DNA of 64,000 nt, taken from Serilophus lunatus. Taxonomy: Eukaryota > Chordata > Aves > Passeriformes > Eurylaimidae. Shown piece after piece: positions 1-10,829 of the stretch (position 1 is the first letter of the stretch; each line of letters begins with the position of its first letter). The notes under the pieces are model-generated. The model was not told where the DNA came from. It saw only the letters and a program-made list of their open reading frames with translations, and ran no database searches. Made by a program: the position numbers and the translations under genes. Where the stretch lies: contig VXBA01005913.1 in NCBI GenBank assembly GCA_013399895.1, positions 62,001-126,000 of the forward strand. Direction: 5' to 3'.

Positions 1-3000
1 GTTAATGGCATTTCGGTTCAAGACACCAGCTCCCCTAACCACAGTGGAGGCACTCTACAAGAAATGACATGTGCATGTTATGCCTTTTAGATATTTTACA
101 AGTTGGCACCATTGGCTTCTGCCAGAAGACATGTCAAGGTGATGCCACAGCTGTTGTGCAGCTGAGTTGTTCACCAAATCTTAGTCAATCAGGAATAAAA
201 TATTCGACCCCAGGCAAAGGTCACTGCTTGCACCAGACTTGTGCTGAGGGCTTGATGGGATAGTCTGCACCCACTGCTCTGGAGTGGTGACTTTGCTCTC
301 CAGTTATCAGTACGGGGGCACAAGGTGGGCAAAATAAAGGTCATATTTAGAGCAACTGATTATTTCTTGAAGAAGGCATGTGCATTTGGCATCACTATAA
401 ATCTTTTATGAAAGGTACCTATATATTTTTAAGTTTAGCAAATATATACATATCCTACATAAATGTTCGAAACAAATATTAAAATCAAATTGAATTCAAG
501 GTTTGTGTTTTGTTCTTTTAGTTGCAGATTTAATCTCATTCCCCGTGACTATAGTAACAAGATGTATAGTAGAGGTATACATTCTCATGAACGCGGCAAA
601 GGAAACTAAATGAATCTGGCTTCACACGATGAATAGGTCAAGAGCACCATCTCGTGGTTTTCCCTTTCCAGAACAGATTTCATTTTTGAAAATCTCTATA
701 CTACAGCATTATTTTCTCAAAAGGGTTGTCAGCCTTTGGCTTTAGGAGGTAGGGAGGAAATTTTATCATAATCTAGATCCCTTTATTTAAACTCTCTGAG
801 TCAGGGCAGAGTTTTTAGGGCTAAACATTCAGAAATTTTTTTGAGAGTGATAACTGACTACTATGAGTTTTAGATTTTTTTTTTTTTAATCAAAAAATAT
901 ATTCAACATGCTAAAATGTTGCTTCCCTGCAGTGAAATCTTTGGCCAGTAACAGCCTATCTGATGCATGCTGTAGTTTTACCACGTGCTAGAAATTAGGC
1001 TCTGAGATGACCAGCTAAGATGTCAACAATTGCAGAGTTAAAGAGTTGGGGTTTGTTTGTTTTTTGGTGGTTTTTTGGGTTTGTTTGTTGGGTTTTTTTT
1101 TGTAATTTGTTTCTTACATGTTGCAGTCCTCAGAGCACAAAGGTTTCTACTGGAGAATAAATGAAACTGTTAAGTGCATAGAAACTTGTCCTTGTTTTTA
1201 TTATCACTATCTGGCACTTCAGTTCTCTCCTTGCTGTGGTGAGGCAGCTGAAATGGCCTTTAATGATTTGCAGACATGTGTAAGCATCTTGAGCGGCTCC
1301 TTGTGTTATTCAGAAAAACATCATAAATGCAAGAAAGAGGAGCCACAAAATGTGGACACGATATTGATTTCAGAAAGTCCTAAACACCTGTCTGTCTCCA
1401 GGCTCAGGATGAAGTTAAGGAATAATTTGTCTCCACAGTTATTGAGGCTAGGGGCAACAGCTGCTAGGCAGAGCAATTTACAGAGCAGAGAAACATCCCA
1501 CCCTTTCTCACCATGCACAGCCATTCCTAGAGATAAGTAAGTAATTGGAAGAAATCTGTACTAGCACCAGCCAGGCAGGGGACTCTGGCAGCTTGCAAAT
1601 ATTTATCACCCTCCAGAGATCTGAAAGGCACTTGCAGTGTGGGTAAGAAGCTTATCACATTCCTGCAAAGTCACTGAGGCTGCCAAATGCTGAGTTTGAA
1701 AGTGGATTTTGACAACAGCTCTAGTACCTGGGGAGAACTCATCTGCATGTGGCAAGTGCTATGCTCTCGCCCTAGGTATGACTGTTGTGTTGATTACATA
1801 TCAAAGGCAGGTCCAAGATAGGCTCAGCACAGACATTAACAACAATCTGCATCTACAGCTTTGTTCCCACCCTTGGCACACAAATCACTCTCCTCAGCAC
1901 TAGTCTCCTGAGTAGGCCAGGGCACCTACTAGTACTAATATCCAACACCCTCACTTTCTGAGGAGCTGTTTCCTCTCTTAACAGTACATGCTAGCTTGCC
2001 TGGGCGGAGACTGATTGGCTACTCTTTTTTTCTGCTGCACACCATTCACTGAAGCTATTTTTGAGCAACTAACCGTCATGTGGCTTTCAATAAGATGGTT
2101 TTTATACAGGCCCAGCGGTCAGTGTTGTTGGGCAAGGTTTCAGTTGCTGTGCAAGATGACCATAAAGGAAGAAATAGCTGTGTGACCACCACACATCTCC
2201 ATGCTTAGAAATTTTGCATAAGAAAATTGTGTTTATAACAGACCCAAGGTCCTTAAGGAGCTGTCACCCATTTGGTGAAGGTTGTAATCTTAAATGTCTC
2301 TTCTGATTATTAAAACTAAAGCGGGTAGGCAAAGGTCTGAGGATCATATAAAATACAGTTGGGCAAGAGGAAAAAGATATAATGGTTTGCAGCAGATCCT
2401 TGGCTGAAGTCAAATAATTTAACCTTTCCAACAAGATTTCACATAGAAGATCAAGGTCTCAGCAATCAGAAACTAGTGGAAAATGGCTGCTTTTTCATAT
2501 TGTTCATTCCCAGTTGTGACCACTGAAGCCATGTAGTTCAACTCTTCTCTCTTATCTAGATGTAACAGGGAATTCTCAGAATACTGCATGAACAGATAAA
2601 TTTCTACAGCTAACAATCCAAAAGGAAAGTGACTGTTCTCTACACTCTCCACGCACAAATTATTACTTACTAAAGTGCATAGTTCCCCTTAGTAAGCTCA
2701 AAATCTGAAAAAGTAAACCTGTCAAGTTTGTAATAGCCACATTCAGCTTCTAAATAGACACCGAAGTTTTAATTCAAGATGTATCATATATTGCAACACC
2801 AGTCTATGGATACCTGTGCCACATTTCTCCAAATGTTGTAGGAAATAGCATTCTTTTCATGTCACATTGTCCGTGTTCTTCAGGACAGGAATTCCTGTAC
2901 ACATAGCTGAAAATTTTATAGCAAATTTTACAGCAAATTTTACTTATTTATTTATCTATGCTTAGCTTAACAGACTCACACTGGTTGCATACATATCAAG

Positions 3001-3034
3001 CTGGTATGTTCTAATTACCAGAATGAGGTATAAT
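1..3034. other. Intergenic DNA beyond the FBXO5 3' end
   Basis: This AT-rich stretch shows no exon that I recognise on either strand. The longest open frame (1118-1540, plus strand, 140 codons) has no family resemblance and no splice or promoter context, so I treat it as chance. A T/G-rich low-complexity tract lies at about 1045-1110. In human the neighbour on this side is VIP/MYCT1, but nothing from those genes is visible here. Confidence 0.6.
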
Positions 3035-3475
3035 AGGATCACAAAATCATGGAATAGCACAGGTTGGAAGGGACTCTAATCATCCAGTTACAACTTCACT
3101 GCAATGGACAGATCTTTCGCTAGATCCAGATGCCCAGAGCTCCATCCAACCTAGCCTTAATCGCTTCTAGGGATAAGGAGTCCGCAATTTCTCTGGGCAA
3201 CCTGTTCCAGTGCTTCATCCTCAGAGCAAAGAATTTTTTCCTACTATCCAATCTAAACCTACTCTCTGTAAGTTTGAATCCATTCCCCCTTATTGTGTCA
3301 CTACATGCTCTTGTAAATAGTCCCTTTCCATCTTTCCTATAGGCTCTCTTTAGGTTCTGGAAGGTTACACTTAAGTTACTCTGAAGTCTTTTTTCCAGGA
3401 GGAACAAACCCAACTCTCTGTCTTTCCTTATAGGCAGGTGCTCCATCCCTCTGATCAACTATGGAGGCCTTCTCC
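3035..3475 (-). mobile_element. CR1 LINE fragment with remnant of the ORF2 C-terminus
   Basis: The plus strand from 3035 reads as the reverse complement of a CR1 3' end (the bird-typical tail resembling ATTCTATGATTCTATGAT in the sense direction). Reading the minus strand from 3458 to 3120 gives an uninterrupted frame of 112 codons. It carries the CR1 ORF2 C-terminal signature: RGNGFKL, then FRLDSRKKFF, then HWNRLPREI and ARLDGAL. The element is truncated at its 5' end and lacks the endonuclease and reverse transcriptase domains, so it cannot move. It lies about 700 bp downstream of the FBXO5 poly(A) site in the same orientation as the gene. Confidence 0.92.
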
Positions 3476-4124
3476 AATCTTGAGCATATCTGTAAGTGGA
3501 CTTAGACAAAACATTTATGGAATCAAAGTCTTTAGTAAAGCTCAACCAGCCCCTTATTTAAAGTCTGTTTTAGGTTAGGAGATTAAGTTTGCCACATAAA
3601 GACAGAATGCTAGAAATCCTACTCTATTTCTACCATTACTGTCAAATACAGAAATTTAACTAGTGTAGAAAAAGTTGCCATGCAGTATATAACTATTATC
3701 CCAGTTGAAGAAGCAGGACCTAAAATGCTGTCTTCCCAGTCTGTTATTTACTTACTACAGGGGAAAAAATCCCACTCAAACTCCAGATATTTCCACAAAA
3801 TAAGTCTATTTCCTGAAAGCTTGCCTTTCTTCACTGTGGGATCAAGAATATTTTACTGACAATGAGCAAATTTTGCAACAGAAGAATATATTCAGCCAAT
3901 AGAAATTTTTCCATTGAATGCGTTGGCTCAGACATTATTGGCGACTCTTGCTAAGAGCCTTTAGGTAAGCTGCAGGAATATAGCACGAGAATGGATTCAG
4001 TACATTAAACACAAGTCCTAAAGACTTCTACTTTGTTAAATCAACAGTTTTAAGCACATACTTTTCAGCTTGAGAAAAGAGCATGAGAAATAATCTTTAG
4101 GATGATAAATAGGAAGTCCAGATT
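3476..4124. other. Intergenic DNA between CR1 and the FBXO5 3' end
   Basis: No open frame, RNA gene or further repeat could be recognised in this AT-rich sequence. Confidence 0.5.
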
Positions 4125-4148
4125 TGCCAACCAAGTTGTTGAGATCAA

Positions 4149-4154
4149 TTTATT
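4149..4154 (-). terminator. FBXO5: FBXO5 poly(A) signal
   Basis: TTTATT on the plus strand is the canonical AATAAA on the minus strand. It lies about 500 bases past the FBXO5 stop codon, so cleavage is expected at roughly 4125-4135 and the 3' UTR would be about 0.5 kb. No experimental support is available from sequence alone. Confidence 0.6.
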
Positions 4155-4656
4155 TTCACATTTACAAGACAAACATGAATAGTATTTACAAATATATACA
4201 ATATTAAAATTAATTATGACTTCAAAAAAAGTCAAAGTATTTTTAGCAGTATAGCCAACATACAGTACTTTTTTTTTACGTTGGAAAAGGTATCACCTAA
4301 GTACAAGGATAATCTGTGCTTTCTGAAAGAAGAATGGAGGAAAAGCGGTTTAAGATTCATAGAAGAGAAACCACCAGAGAAAATGGTATTACAAATGTCT
4401 ACATTTTAAAATCAAAGACTAAGCTTTGAAAAACCATAAAATCTAGACTCCCTCATACTTTGAAGTTAAAAGGGGCTCCACTCACCTCACCTGACAGCAG
4501 TAGAAATGCTTTTAAAAGCCCTCTGAATAAGACTATTAAAGAGTACAGAGAATAACAGAATTTTTTTATAAATATGGAAAAACAGAAAGTATTTTCTTTG
4601 TGGATGACTGTAAAGCTTTTATGGGACATCTAACAACTTGTATTGGGAGGGATGGA

Positions 4657-4908
4657 TCACAATCTCTTTAGATTCTGTTTGCTTTTCTTAGTCCCAGGAA
4701 GTGGCCCTGGAGTAGAGTTGGCTTTCAGTGGTTTGCCACTCATACAGTCACTGGAGCTGTGGTAGCTGCACATACACTTGGTGCAAAAGTCAAAGCCACA
4801 ACTTGCACGATTGCATGTTGCTCTTTGAAGATAGGAGTCGTACTTTGCAGGTGAGCCACAGCGATGGCAGGCTTTAAAGCTTTCACTGTTTTTCAAGGTC
4901 CTGGCAGC
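4657..4908 (-). CDS. FBXO5: FBXO5 last coding exon (zinc-binding region and RL tail)
   Basis: The acceptor reads TTTCTCCAACAG followed by GCTGCC; the exon starts in phase 0 and runs 83 codons to TGA at 4659-4657. It encodes the C6HC zinc-binding region (C-x2-C, then C-x4-C-x4-C-x2-C-x4-H-x4-C) that blocks ubiquitin transfer by the APC/C, and the basic tail GTKKSKQNLKRL. Confidence 0.95.
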   Translation of the reverse strand, partial: AARTLKNSESFKACHRCGSPAKYDSYLQRATCNRASCGFDFCTKCMCSYHSSSDCMSGKPLKANSTPGPLPGTKKSKQNLKRL

Positions 4909-7900
4909 CTGTTGGAGAAAGCACACACAGAAAACCATGAGCGGAGGGTAAATACACTCTCCAAACTTTTTCTAATGTTATCTAAGTGCCACAAAACATA
5001 TCATAACTTCTCTTACTCCATGGAGACAAATCAAAAATTCAGCCTAATTCTTGTATCAAATTCTCATAGAGACTGAGCAGGAATAACCAGTTTATAACTG
5101 CAGATACTTTGTACTGGAACAGAGGTAGGCAATTTCAAATTCTTTACATTTAAAATTTAAAGGACAGGCTAAATTAAAAGCAGTAAGAAAATCAGACTTT
5201 CTGAATCTTCCAAACCTCACCCAAGGACAGTGATTTAGTTAACTTCAATTTAGAAAAAAAAAAAAAAAAAAAGAAAAGAAATCTGAATACCATTTAAATC
5301 ATCGATATTTTTGAAAAGTGAGAAATGTGTCCAGAAATCTCAGGTGTGGAGCAGTCACCTTGAGACACCACATGGAAGCAATTCTTTTTCTCTCCAATTA
5401 ATTAATTTTTGACAAAAAATCCACATTTCAACCTTTTAGCATTGGAAAACTATAGACCTATATAACACCTTATATCATTGAATTGTTAGATGTAAAATGT
5501 TTATATAATCTGAATGTGTTGTGTACAGACATACTGGTCTATCAGAAACTAATTTTAGACTGCTACTGATCAGTTGTTCTTTCACATTCTCAATGCTATG
5601 AACTCCTATACAGAAGTATTAGAGCATCTTGATCAAGCTTCCCAAGCTATTATATCATCTCCTCTTACTGCACCAATTTACAGAATGAGACTTTTGAGCT
5701 TGAGCATAAAACCTTTTTCCAGTTAGAAAAATCTATTGCTTATAGGAAATAGCTTTCAATAGACATTTTTAAATGTCTTATAAGATGCCTTCAACGTAAA
5801 CCTGCACCTATATGTGAAAAAAAAAGACCTCTTAAGAAAAATAAAAAGGTGAAGGCAAACAGTCTGTTGGCAGTTGTTGACAACTCCAAATGTGTGACAC
5901 ACTATAAATATGTAGTTAAAGAAGTAATTTTAATGCCAGACAATTAGTGGGGGGAAAAAAAATCAGCATAGAATGAGCAAGAGAAATATGCATTACTTAT
6001 TTTTTTAAAAATAGGAACTATTTAGTCTTTGGTCCTTTTTTTTTCCTTTAAATTGTCCATCAGTTTTGAAGCAAAATTGACATTTTTTGTGGGATTGCTT
6101 ATCTGGAAAACATGTGACTCATTATAAGTCCAGGGAAAATAGCAGGAAATGAATAAACTTGTTAATGTCTGATCCAAGACAAAATTTAAGCAAAAAAAAA
6201 AAAGTGAATTTGTTAAGAAGGAAAAAAAGATGTAGAACATCCCAGTATATCAATATTCTCCACTTAACTTCTGACATTGTCTTAAAATTGGCACACTAAG
6301 CAAAAACTGGCAGCTATAAGAATGACAAGCACTTGAAATTGGAGATACTACTTTCAGAAATAAAAGCTGATTGTGTACCAAACATGTGAGAAACTAAAGA
6401 TGAATGGAAATCACTAGTTACCTCAGAAAACTCCAAGAGCCTGCTGTGATTCGTAGATGCTTTGGATCTGGTGCTTTTTTTATTCTGGATTTTTGGTGGG
6501 GTTGCTTTCTGAATGGAAGCTAAAGACACTCTGTAGAGAACATACTCTCTTGTTGCAGCATCCCCTGGTGCCTTAGTGTCATTCTGAAAAGAAAAAAAAC
6601 AGCTGAATCAGAGAAGAGTCTTACTTGATACTGGTTTTTTGTTTACTAGACGTCAACAACTAAATTTTTGATCCTTCCTCCTGGTTTCCAATAATAAAGC
6701 ATCATACTGATTTTGCCTTCACTTTCTCAGTTCTGTTATAAATGCACAGTACAGTTCACTAGTTCAGACCATCAAAACCTACAATCGATTATGTAGTTCT
6801 ACTTTCATATTAACACATGACTATTTAGGCAGAGTATGTAAACTATTCATCACAATGTTTTAAAGCACAAAGCAGTATTTCTAATTCTTTATGGTGAATA
6901 GGAATGCTTGAAGCTTTCATTGTAAAAAGCAAACTTCTCTTACTAATTTTCCAGCTTAGGTTAAATAAAAAAGCATACAATGGTAGGGAGGAAATCAAAC
7001 TTCATGGATTGAATACTCAGCGGTGTCCAAATGTTTTGCCCCAAAAGGGGCACTGTAAAATACTACATAAAAACTCAGGCTGGTCGAATACCTTGTTCTG
7101 TGACAGATTCCAAGCCTTGCTTCGTTTCTCAAGAATGACAGACACTCCTAGTGTTTTACAAGTCCTGACTTGATAAAATGCAATGCTAGTGTGGTTGGAA
7201 CTAGCATTTCTTATTTCATAGGACAAAATTGGTATTAGGAATAGGTCACAGTGCAAAACACTTCTGTTTTCTGTAGCCACTATGTTGGACTTCAGAGACT
7301 GCTGCTAGAAAGTACAGAGACTCCAGGTCACCCAGCCACCTGAGTTATCATTCTCTTTCTCTTCTGGATCAGTGGGGATGCTGAAGCAAGCAAGCCTCTG
7401 CTGAGTCTCTGGGGCTGTGCTGGAAATCAACCTCCCTCTGTAACACAGGACATGTGGAAGCTCTTAAGAATATTTGTGTCTCTCCTTGGAGCACCTTCTC
7501 AGCCAAACTTCCTTGGGATCCCCAAAGACACTGACGTGACTAGCAACACTTGAGACAGGGCACCTTAAGAGGGCAAACTCAGACACTCCATGAAAGTTTT
7601 CTACCTGAGAAACTCCTCTGTGATCTCCTAAGCCTAGGAAGAGTCCTGAAACAGCAGAAAGACATGGATGGTTCAATTTTTTTTAACAGTTGCAGAAACT
7701 TACAGAGAGGTCTTTCACAGCTTTATTATACATTTGGAAAATCCATTTATCTTCTCGTAGTATCTTCTGCCATGTTGTGCTGACTTTGGCAAAACTGCAA
7801 CGACAATACGACCATATTAGTTGCCTCCTAGGAAAAGAATTTATTCAATAGCAAGAATAACTGTAAACTTTTTCTTTCATGTAAAGATAGAATATGTTCA

Positions 7901-8824
7901 CAGTTGTAGCCTTTAATTTGCCTTCTAGGGAAAAGGCAATCTCCATAAATATCGTGGCTTACATTGTCAGTTCATGTTTTAATACATTAACACACAATAC
8001 TAAACATTGAGTAAATGTCACAAGCCAAATATCTAGAACATTAAGCCATCCTGTTAGGTTGTTTCCTTTCCCAATGAAATACAATGAGATTCATATACTT
8101 ACTTTATTAAATCCACCTCGCTGAGATGCCTTAGAATGTTTGCTAATATATGCTTCAGGTTCTTTTGGAAGAGCTCAGCAAGAATGTCTATTCTATCTAG
8201 CCCCATTTTCTTTCCAATTAAGTTACAAAGTTCAACTTTTCCCCTAAAAACAATTCTGTCTACAGCAGCCCTAGACTTAAGATTTCTTTTACCAGTTTTT
8301 TTCAAAGTTGAGCAAATCACTTCTTCATAATGAATTACTGGCAACAAAGTCTTCTTTGAAAAGTGTTCTTGGCTTTGGTCCTTCATGAGACAATACTCTG
8401 GTGTGCTACAGAGATTCCCAGCTAAAGGTATACTATCCTCATATTCTACTGCATCAGTGTACTGAGTACTTAACATAGAGGAATAACCACTGTCCTCATT
8501 AAGTTTACTGTTTTCCAGTGCCTCCACTTCATAGATAACTTCATCAAGTCTCTGGGTTACTTGTTTGTTTTCTTTGTTATGTATGGGTCTTTCTCCATCT
8601 TCAAGTTTTAGATTTCTGGTGGCTGCATGGTATGAATCACTAGGGGCTATTTTCTGATGCTCTTTTGCAAAGCTTTTACAAAAGCCTTTCTCATAATTCA
8701 AGGGACAGGATTTTTCCGTTCTTGTTTTTTCCACACAAGATTTCAGTGGTGCAAACCCAGCACGAAGAGATGTGCAATCAAAATCGCGTCTCATTTTGCA
8801 AGAGTGGTTAAGGTTTGATTTCAT
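4657..8824 (-). CDS. FBXO5: FBXO5 / EMI1, F-box inhibitor of the APC/C (complete CDS, 4 coding exons)
   Basis: FBXO5 (early mitotic inhibitor 1) binds APC/C-CDH1 and CDC20 in the nucleus and blocks their ubiquitin ligase activity from S phase to early mitosis. Coding exons are 8824-8103, 7794-7704, 6583-6422 and 4908-4657; spliced, they give 408 residues in one frame. Visible parts: KEN at residues 84-86, the beta-TrCP degron DSGYSS at 111-116, an F-box at about 210-260, a D-box RVSL at 289-292, and an IBR-like zinc-binding region with ligands C339, C342, C357, C362, C367, C370, H375 and C380. The tail ends in LKRL, like the human LRRL end that contacts the APC/C. Human FBXO5 has 447 residues; the shortfall is mostly the N-terminus, because no ATG is visible in the proposed exon 1 and the first in-frame ATG is in exon 2. 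Gene identity is certain; the exact start is less so. Confidence 0.95.
4909..6421 (-). other. FBXO5 last intron
   Basis: A 1.5-kb intron with an A-run at 5254-5272 and otherwise ordinary AT-rich sequence. I see no exon or RNA gene in it. Open frames here, including 6022-6240, are low-complexity chance frames. Confidence 0.7.
6422..6583 (-). CDS. FBXO5: FBXO5 coding exon with D-box
   Basis: This 54-codon exon starts in phase 0 after TTCTTTTCAG and ends GAG with donor GTAACT. It begins NDTKAPGD and contains REYVLYRVSLASIQK, matching the human linker with its pseudo-substrate D-box (R-x-x-L). It ends LLEFSE, joining AARTLKN of the next exon as in human. This linker is the least conserved part of the protein apart from the D-box. 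Confidence 0.93.
6584..7703 (-). other. FBXO5 intron between the F-box and D-box exons
   Basis: A 1.1-kb intron. The open frames at 6904-7173 (+) and 7017-7280 (-) overlap each other in opposite directions and resemble no known family. The slightly richer stretch at 7300-7600 holds nothing I recognise. Confidence 0.7.
7704..7794 (-). CDS. FBXO5: FBXO5 coding exon, end of the F-box
   Basis: The exon is 91 bases long: one base completing a split codon plus 30 codons, between acceptor TTGCAG and donor GTAAGT. It encodes FAKVSTTWQKIL and following residues, which match the second half of the human F-box (VSKVSTTWKKIL). It is short and was found from family similarity and splice signals, because no long open frame covers it. 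Confidence 0.93.
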
Positions 8825-8839
8825 TTTATTGTTTGTATC
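8103..8839 (-). CDS. FBXO5: FBXO5 exon 2, large coding exon with KEN box, phosphodegron and F-box start
   Basis: The exon is bounded by acceptor GTTTCTTGCAG and donor GTAAGT. From 8839 the frame is open, and the first ATG is at 8824-8822 (context AAAATGA), aligning just upstream of the alternative human start MKCDFN. It encodes NKENKQ, then EDSGYSS at about 8497-8477, then a conserved block leading to HLSEVDLIN at the F-box start. The last two bases (AA) complete an asparagine codon with the T of the next exon. Confidence 0.94.
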
Positions 8840-10654
8840 CTGCAAGAAACAACAAAGACAGTATTACAACACAGCATAAAGTACATCACAAATTCGTTTT
8901 CTTATAACGAATTGACTATACCTTCCTTCTGCATTATGAATATTATGCTTTTATCTAACTCACTCTCTAATGTCTAAAATACAACTAGTGGAACTAATTT
9001 GAATATCCGCTAATTAAATCTATGTAAGATCTTCTCAAAACTAGAATTTCATGCTGCATATAACTTGGGCAAGAAACTGTGTGATTTACTTTGTCACCAT
9101 TCCACCATAATAGTTCTTTCAGGCACACCAATCCCTCCACTTCTTACCCTAAATATAGCAACATAGTCAGGACACTTACAGTCCTTGAAAGAGACACCAG
9201 TGGCAGAGGGTTCACGAGTGACAGCAGTTCTGTGCAGGGGTATATCCAGACCAGAGATGCCTGGACTTTTGCATCCAAAACCAGAGGCAATGCTGCTGCT
9301 GCAGCCAAGTATCTGGCATTTTTGAAAAGGGAGGAGGCTGGATGGCACAGAAAAACTTGAGTGCTCATATACATGTGTAAATTACAAAGAAAAGCAGCCA
9401 TACTTAAATAATGGTCAGAGTGAAATAAAACTTAATTATAGGCATGATTTTAAGAGGATGGGAGTTCTAGAGATATTACAGGGAAATCGAGCTTTTCTTG
9501 CGCTGTTTCATGACTCTCCCGCCCGAAATGCGGTGCTATCTGTATTAACAGTTGCGGGGGGATGGGCGAGGGCTGAAGGGGAGAAGGAAGCCATCTCTGC
9601 CCTGTTAAATCGAAAAACGAAATAATTTTCAACGTGCTTTGTAAATCCGTAGGAAATATAAGTTCTCCCATTCGAGCAAGAATTTTAAAGGATTTTAGCA
9701 CTTCCATCAATTGTGGAAAGAAGCATTAGAAAAACGTGTTTCGTGGCCAGTTCAGAAAAAAGTCCCTTCTTTGTAACTACTTTTGGTAGAAGAAAGGACC
9801 AAACACACTTAAAGCTTTCAATAGCGTAAGTTGAGGTATATGCAAGCCCTCGCTTACCCTCCTCCTTCCCTTCTCCCCTTCCTTGCGAGCGAGCAAAGGA
9901 ACTTTTGGGCTGAAATCCCGATGAATTGCAAAGTGTCCTCCCTTTCCCCCTCCATCAGTTTCGGTGCCCCAGGGCCGGCCCCGACCCTCCAGAGGAGCGG
10001 GCTCAGCCGCGGGCCCCCGCGGCATCGTCAGCCTTCTCCCGCCCAGCGCTCAAGATGGCCCGGCTCGGCAGCAGGTAAACCGGGTCCCGGCTCTGCCGTG
10101 CCCACGGCCCCGGGAACATCACCCCGCGCCTTCGAGGGTCTCCTCTTTCCCCTATACTGGAGGATTCCCCCTAAAATGGTGGTGGCGGGGGGCACAGGAG
10201 CGCGCCGGAGGGATGCCCCCTCCGACGGCGTGGTCCGGCGGGCGGGAGACGGCGCGGCGCTTCCCCGCCCGCGGCTGCCCGCCGGCGGGAGCCAAGCTGC
10301 GCTCCCCATCCCGGCTCGATCCCGGTCTCTGCCCCACTACTGCGGCGAGCAGCAGGGAGCACCTCACACGCGGCTCCTCGGCGGGATCGGGGTGCTCCGT
10401 GGCCGCCCATGCGCCGCCGTCCCGTTTCATTCCCATCCCGTCCCGCCGGCGGGATAGCTGCGGGGCTAGGCTACCGAGGGCAGCAGGGCCACGGCCCGCC
10501 AGGAATCCCCGGCCCCTGTCCATCCGCCGCCCCTCGCAGCGCCACCAGCACCTCCAGTCCCGTCACCGCGTACGCCGGCTGCCCCCGCCACCCCGGTCAC
10601 GGAGCCCTGACCGCNCTCCCCGCCGCGTGCGCCCGTGCCCGGGTCGGCGCTCAC
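8840..10654 (-). other. FBXO5 first intron
   Basis: This 1.8-kb intron runs from donor GTGAGC at 10654 to acceptor AG at 8841-8840. Its 5' half is CpG-island DNA with long but meaningless GC-rich frames. A plus-strand ATG followed 20 bases later by a donor-like site lies at 10055-10076 (see findings). The 3' half is ordinary AT-rich intron. Confidence 0.6.
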
Positions 10655-10700
10655 CTGCAGGGCCGCGCCGCGGGCAGTGAGTGCGCGGCGCTCGCCGGCC
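10655..10700 (-). other. FBXO5: Probable FBXO5 non-coding exon 1 (5' UTR)
   Basis: Just downstream of the CCAAT/CHR promoter block, the minus strand ends an exon-like stretch with CCCTGCAG and the consensus donor GTGAGC at 10654. No ATG occurs in this stretch, so I read it as 5' UTR spliced to exon 2 at 8839, with the start codon at 8824. The transcription start is estimated at about 10680-10700 from promoter element spacing; it is not visible directly. A coding first exon elsewhere in the island remains possible. Confidence 0.5.
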
Positions 10701-10702
10701 GC

Positions 10703-10807
10703 TTTTTAAAAACTTTGAATTTGGTGTCCAAAACCGCGCCGCCCAATCGCAGCGCGCCGGGGACCGCCACGCGGCCAATGGGAGGAGGGCGGCAGGCGGG
10801 GGCCAAT
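10703..10807 (-). promoter_or_regulatory. FBXO5: FBXO5 promoter: three CCAAT boxes and a CHR element
   Basis: The plus strand shows CCAAT at 10743-10747, 10775-10779 and 10803-10807 (ATTGG for the gene) and TTTGAA at 10714-10719. The steps are about 29, 32 and 28 bases, the regular spacing of NF-Y sites and a CHR in cell-cycle promoters bound by DREAM and B-MYB-MuvB. A TTTTTAAAAA palindrome at 10703-10712 lies next to the CHR. FBXO5 is an established cell-cycle-regulated gene in mammals, which fits; binding itself is inferred. Confidence 0.7.
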
Positions 10808-10829
10808 CCGGCGCGCGGGGGGCGGAGCC

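Noticed and set aside
1118..1540. 140-codon plus-strand frame in the left flank
   Set aside because: No recognisable domain or signal and a cysteine-rich mixed composition without pattern; another frame overlaps on the opposite strand. Treated as chance.
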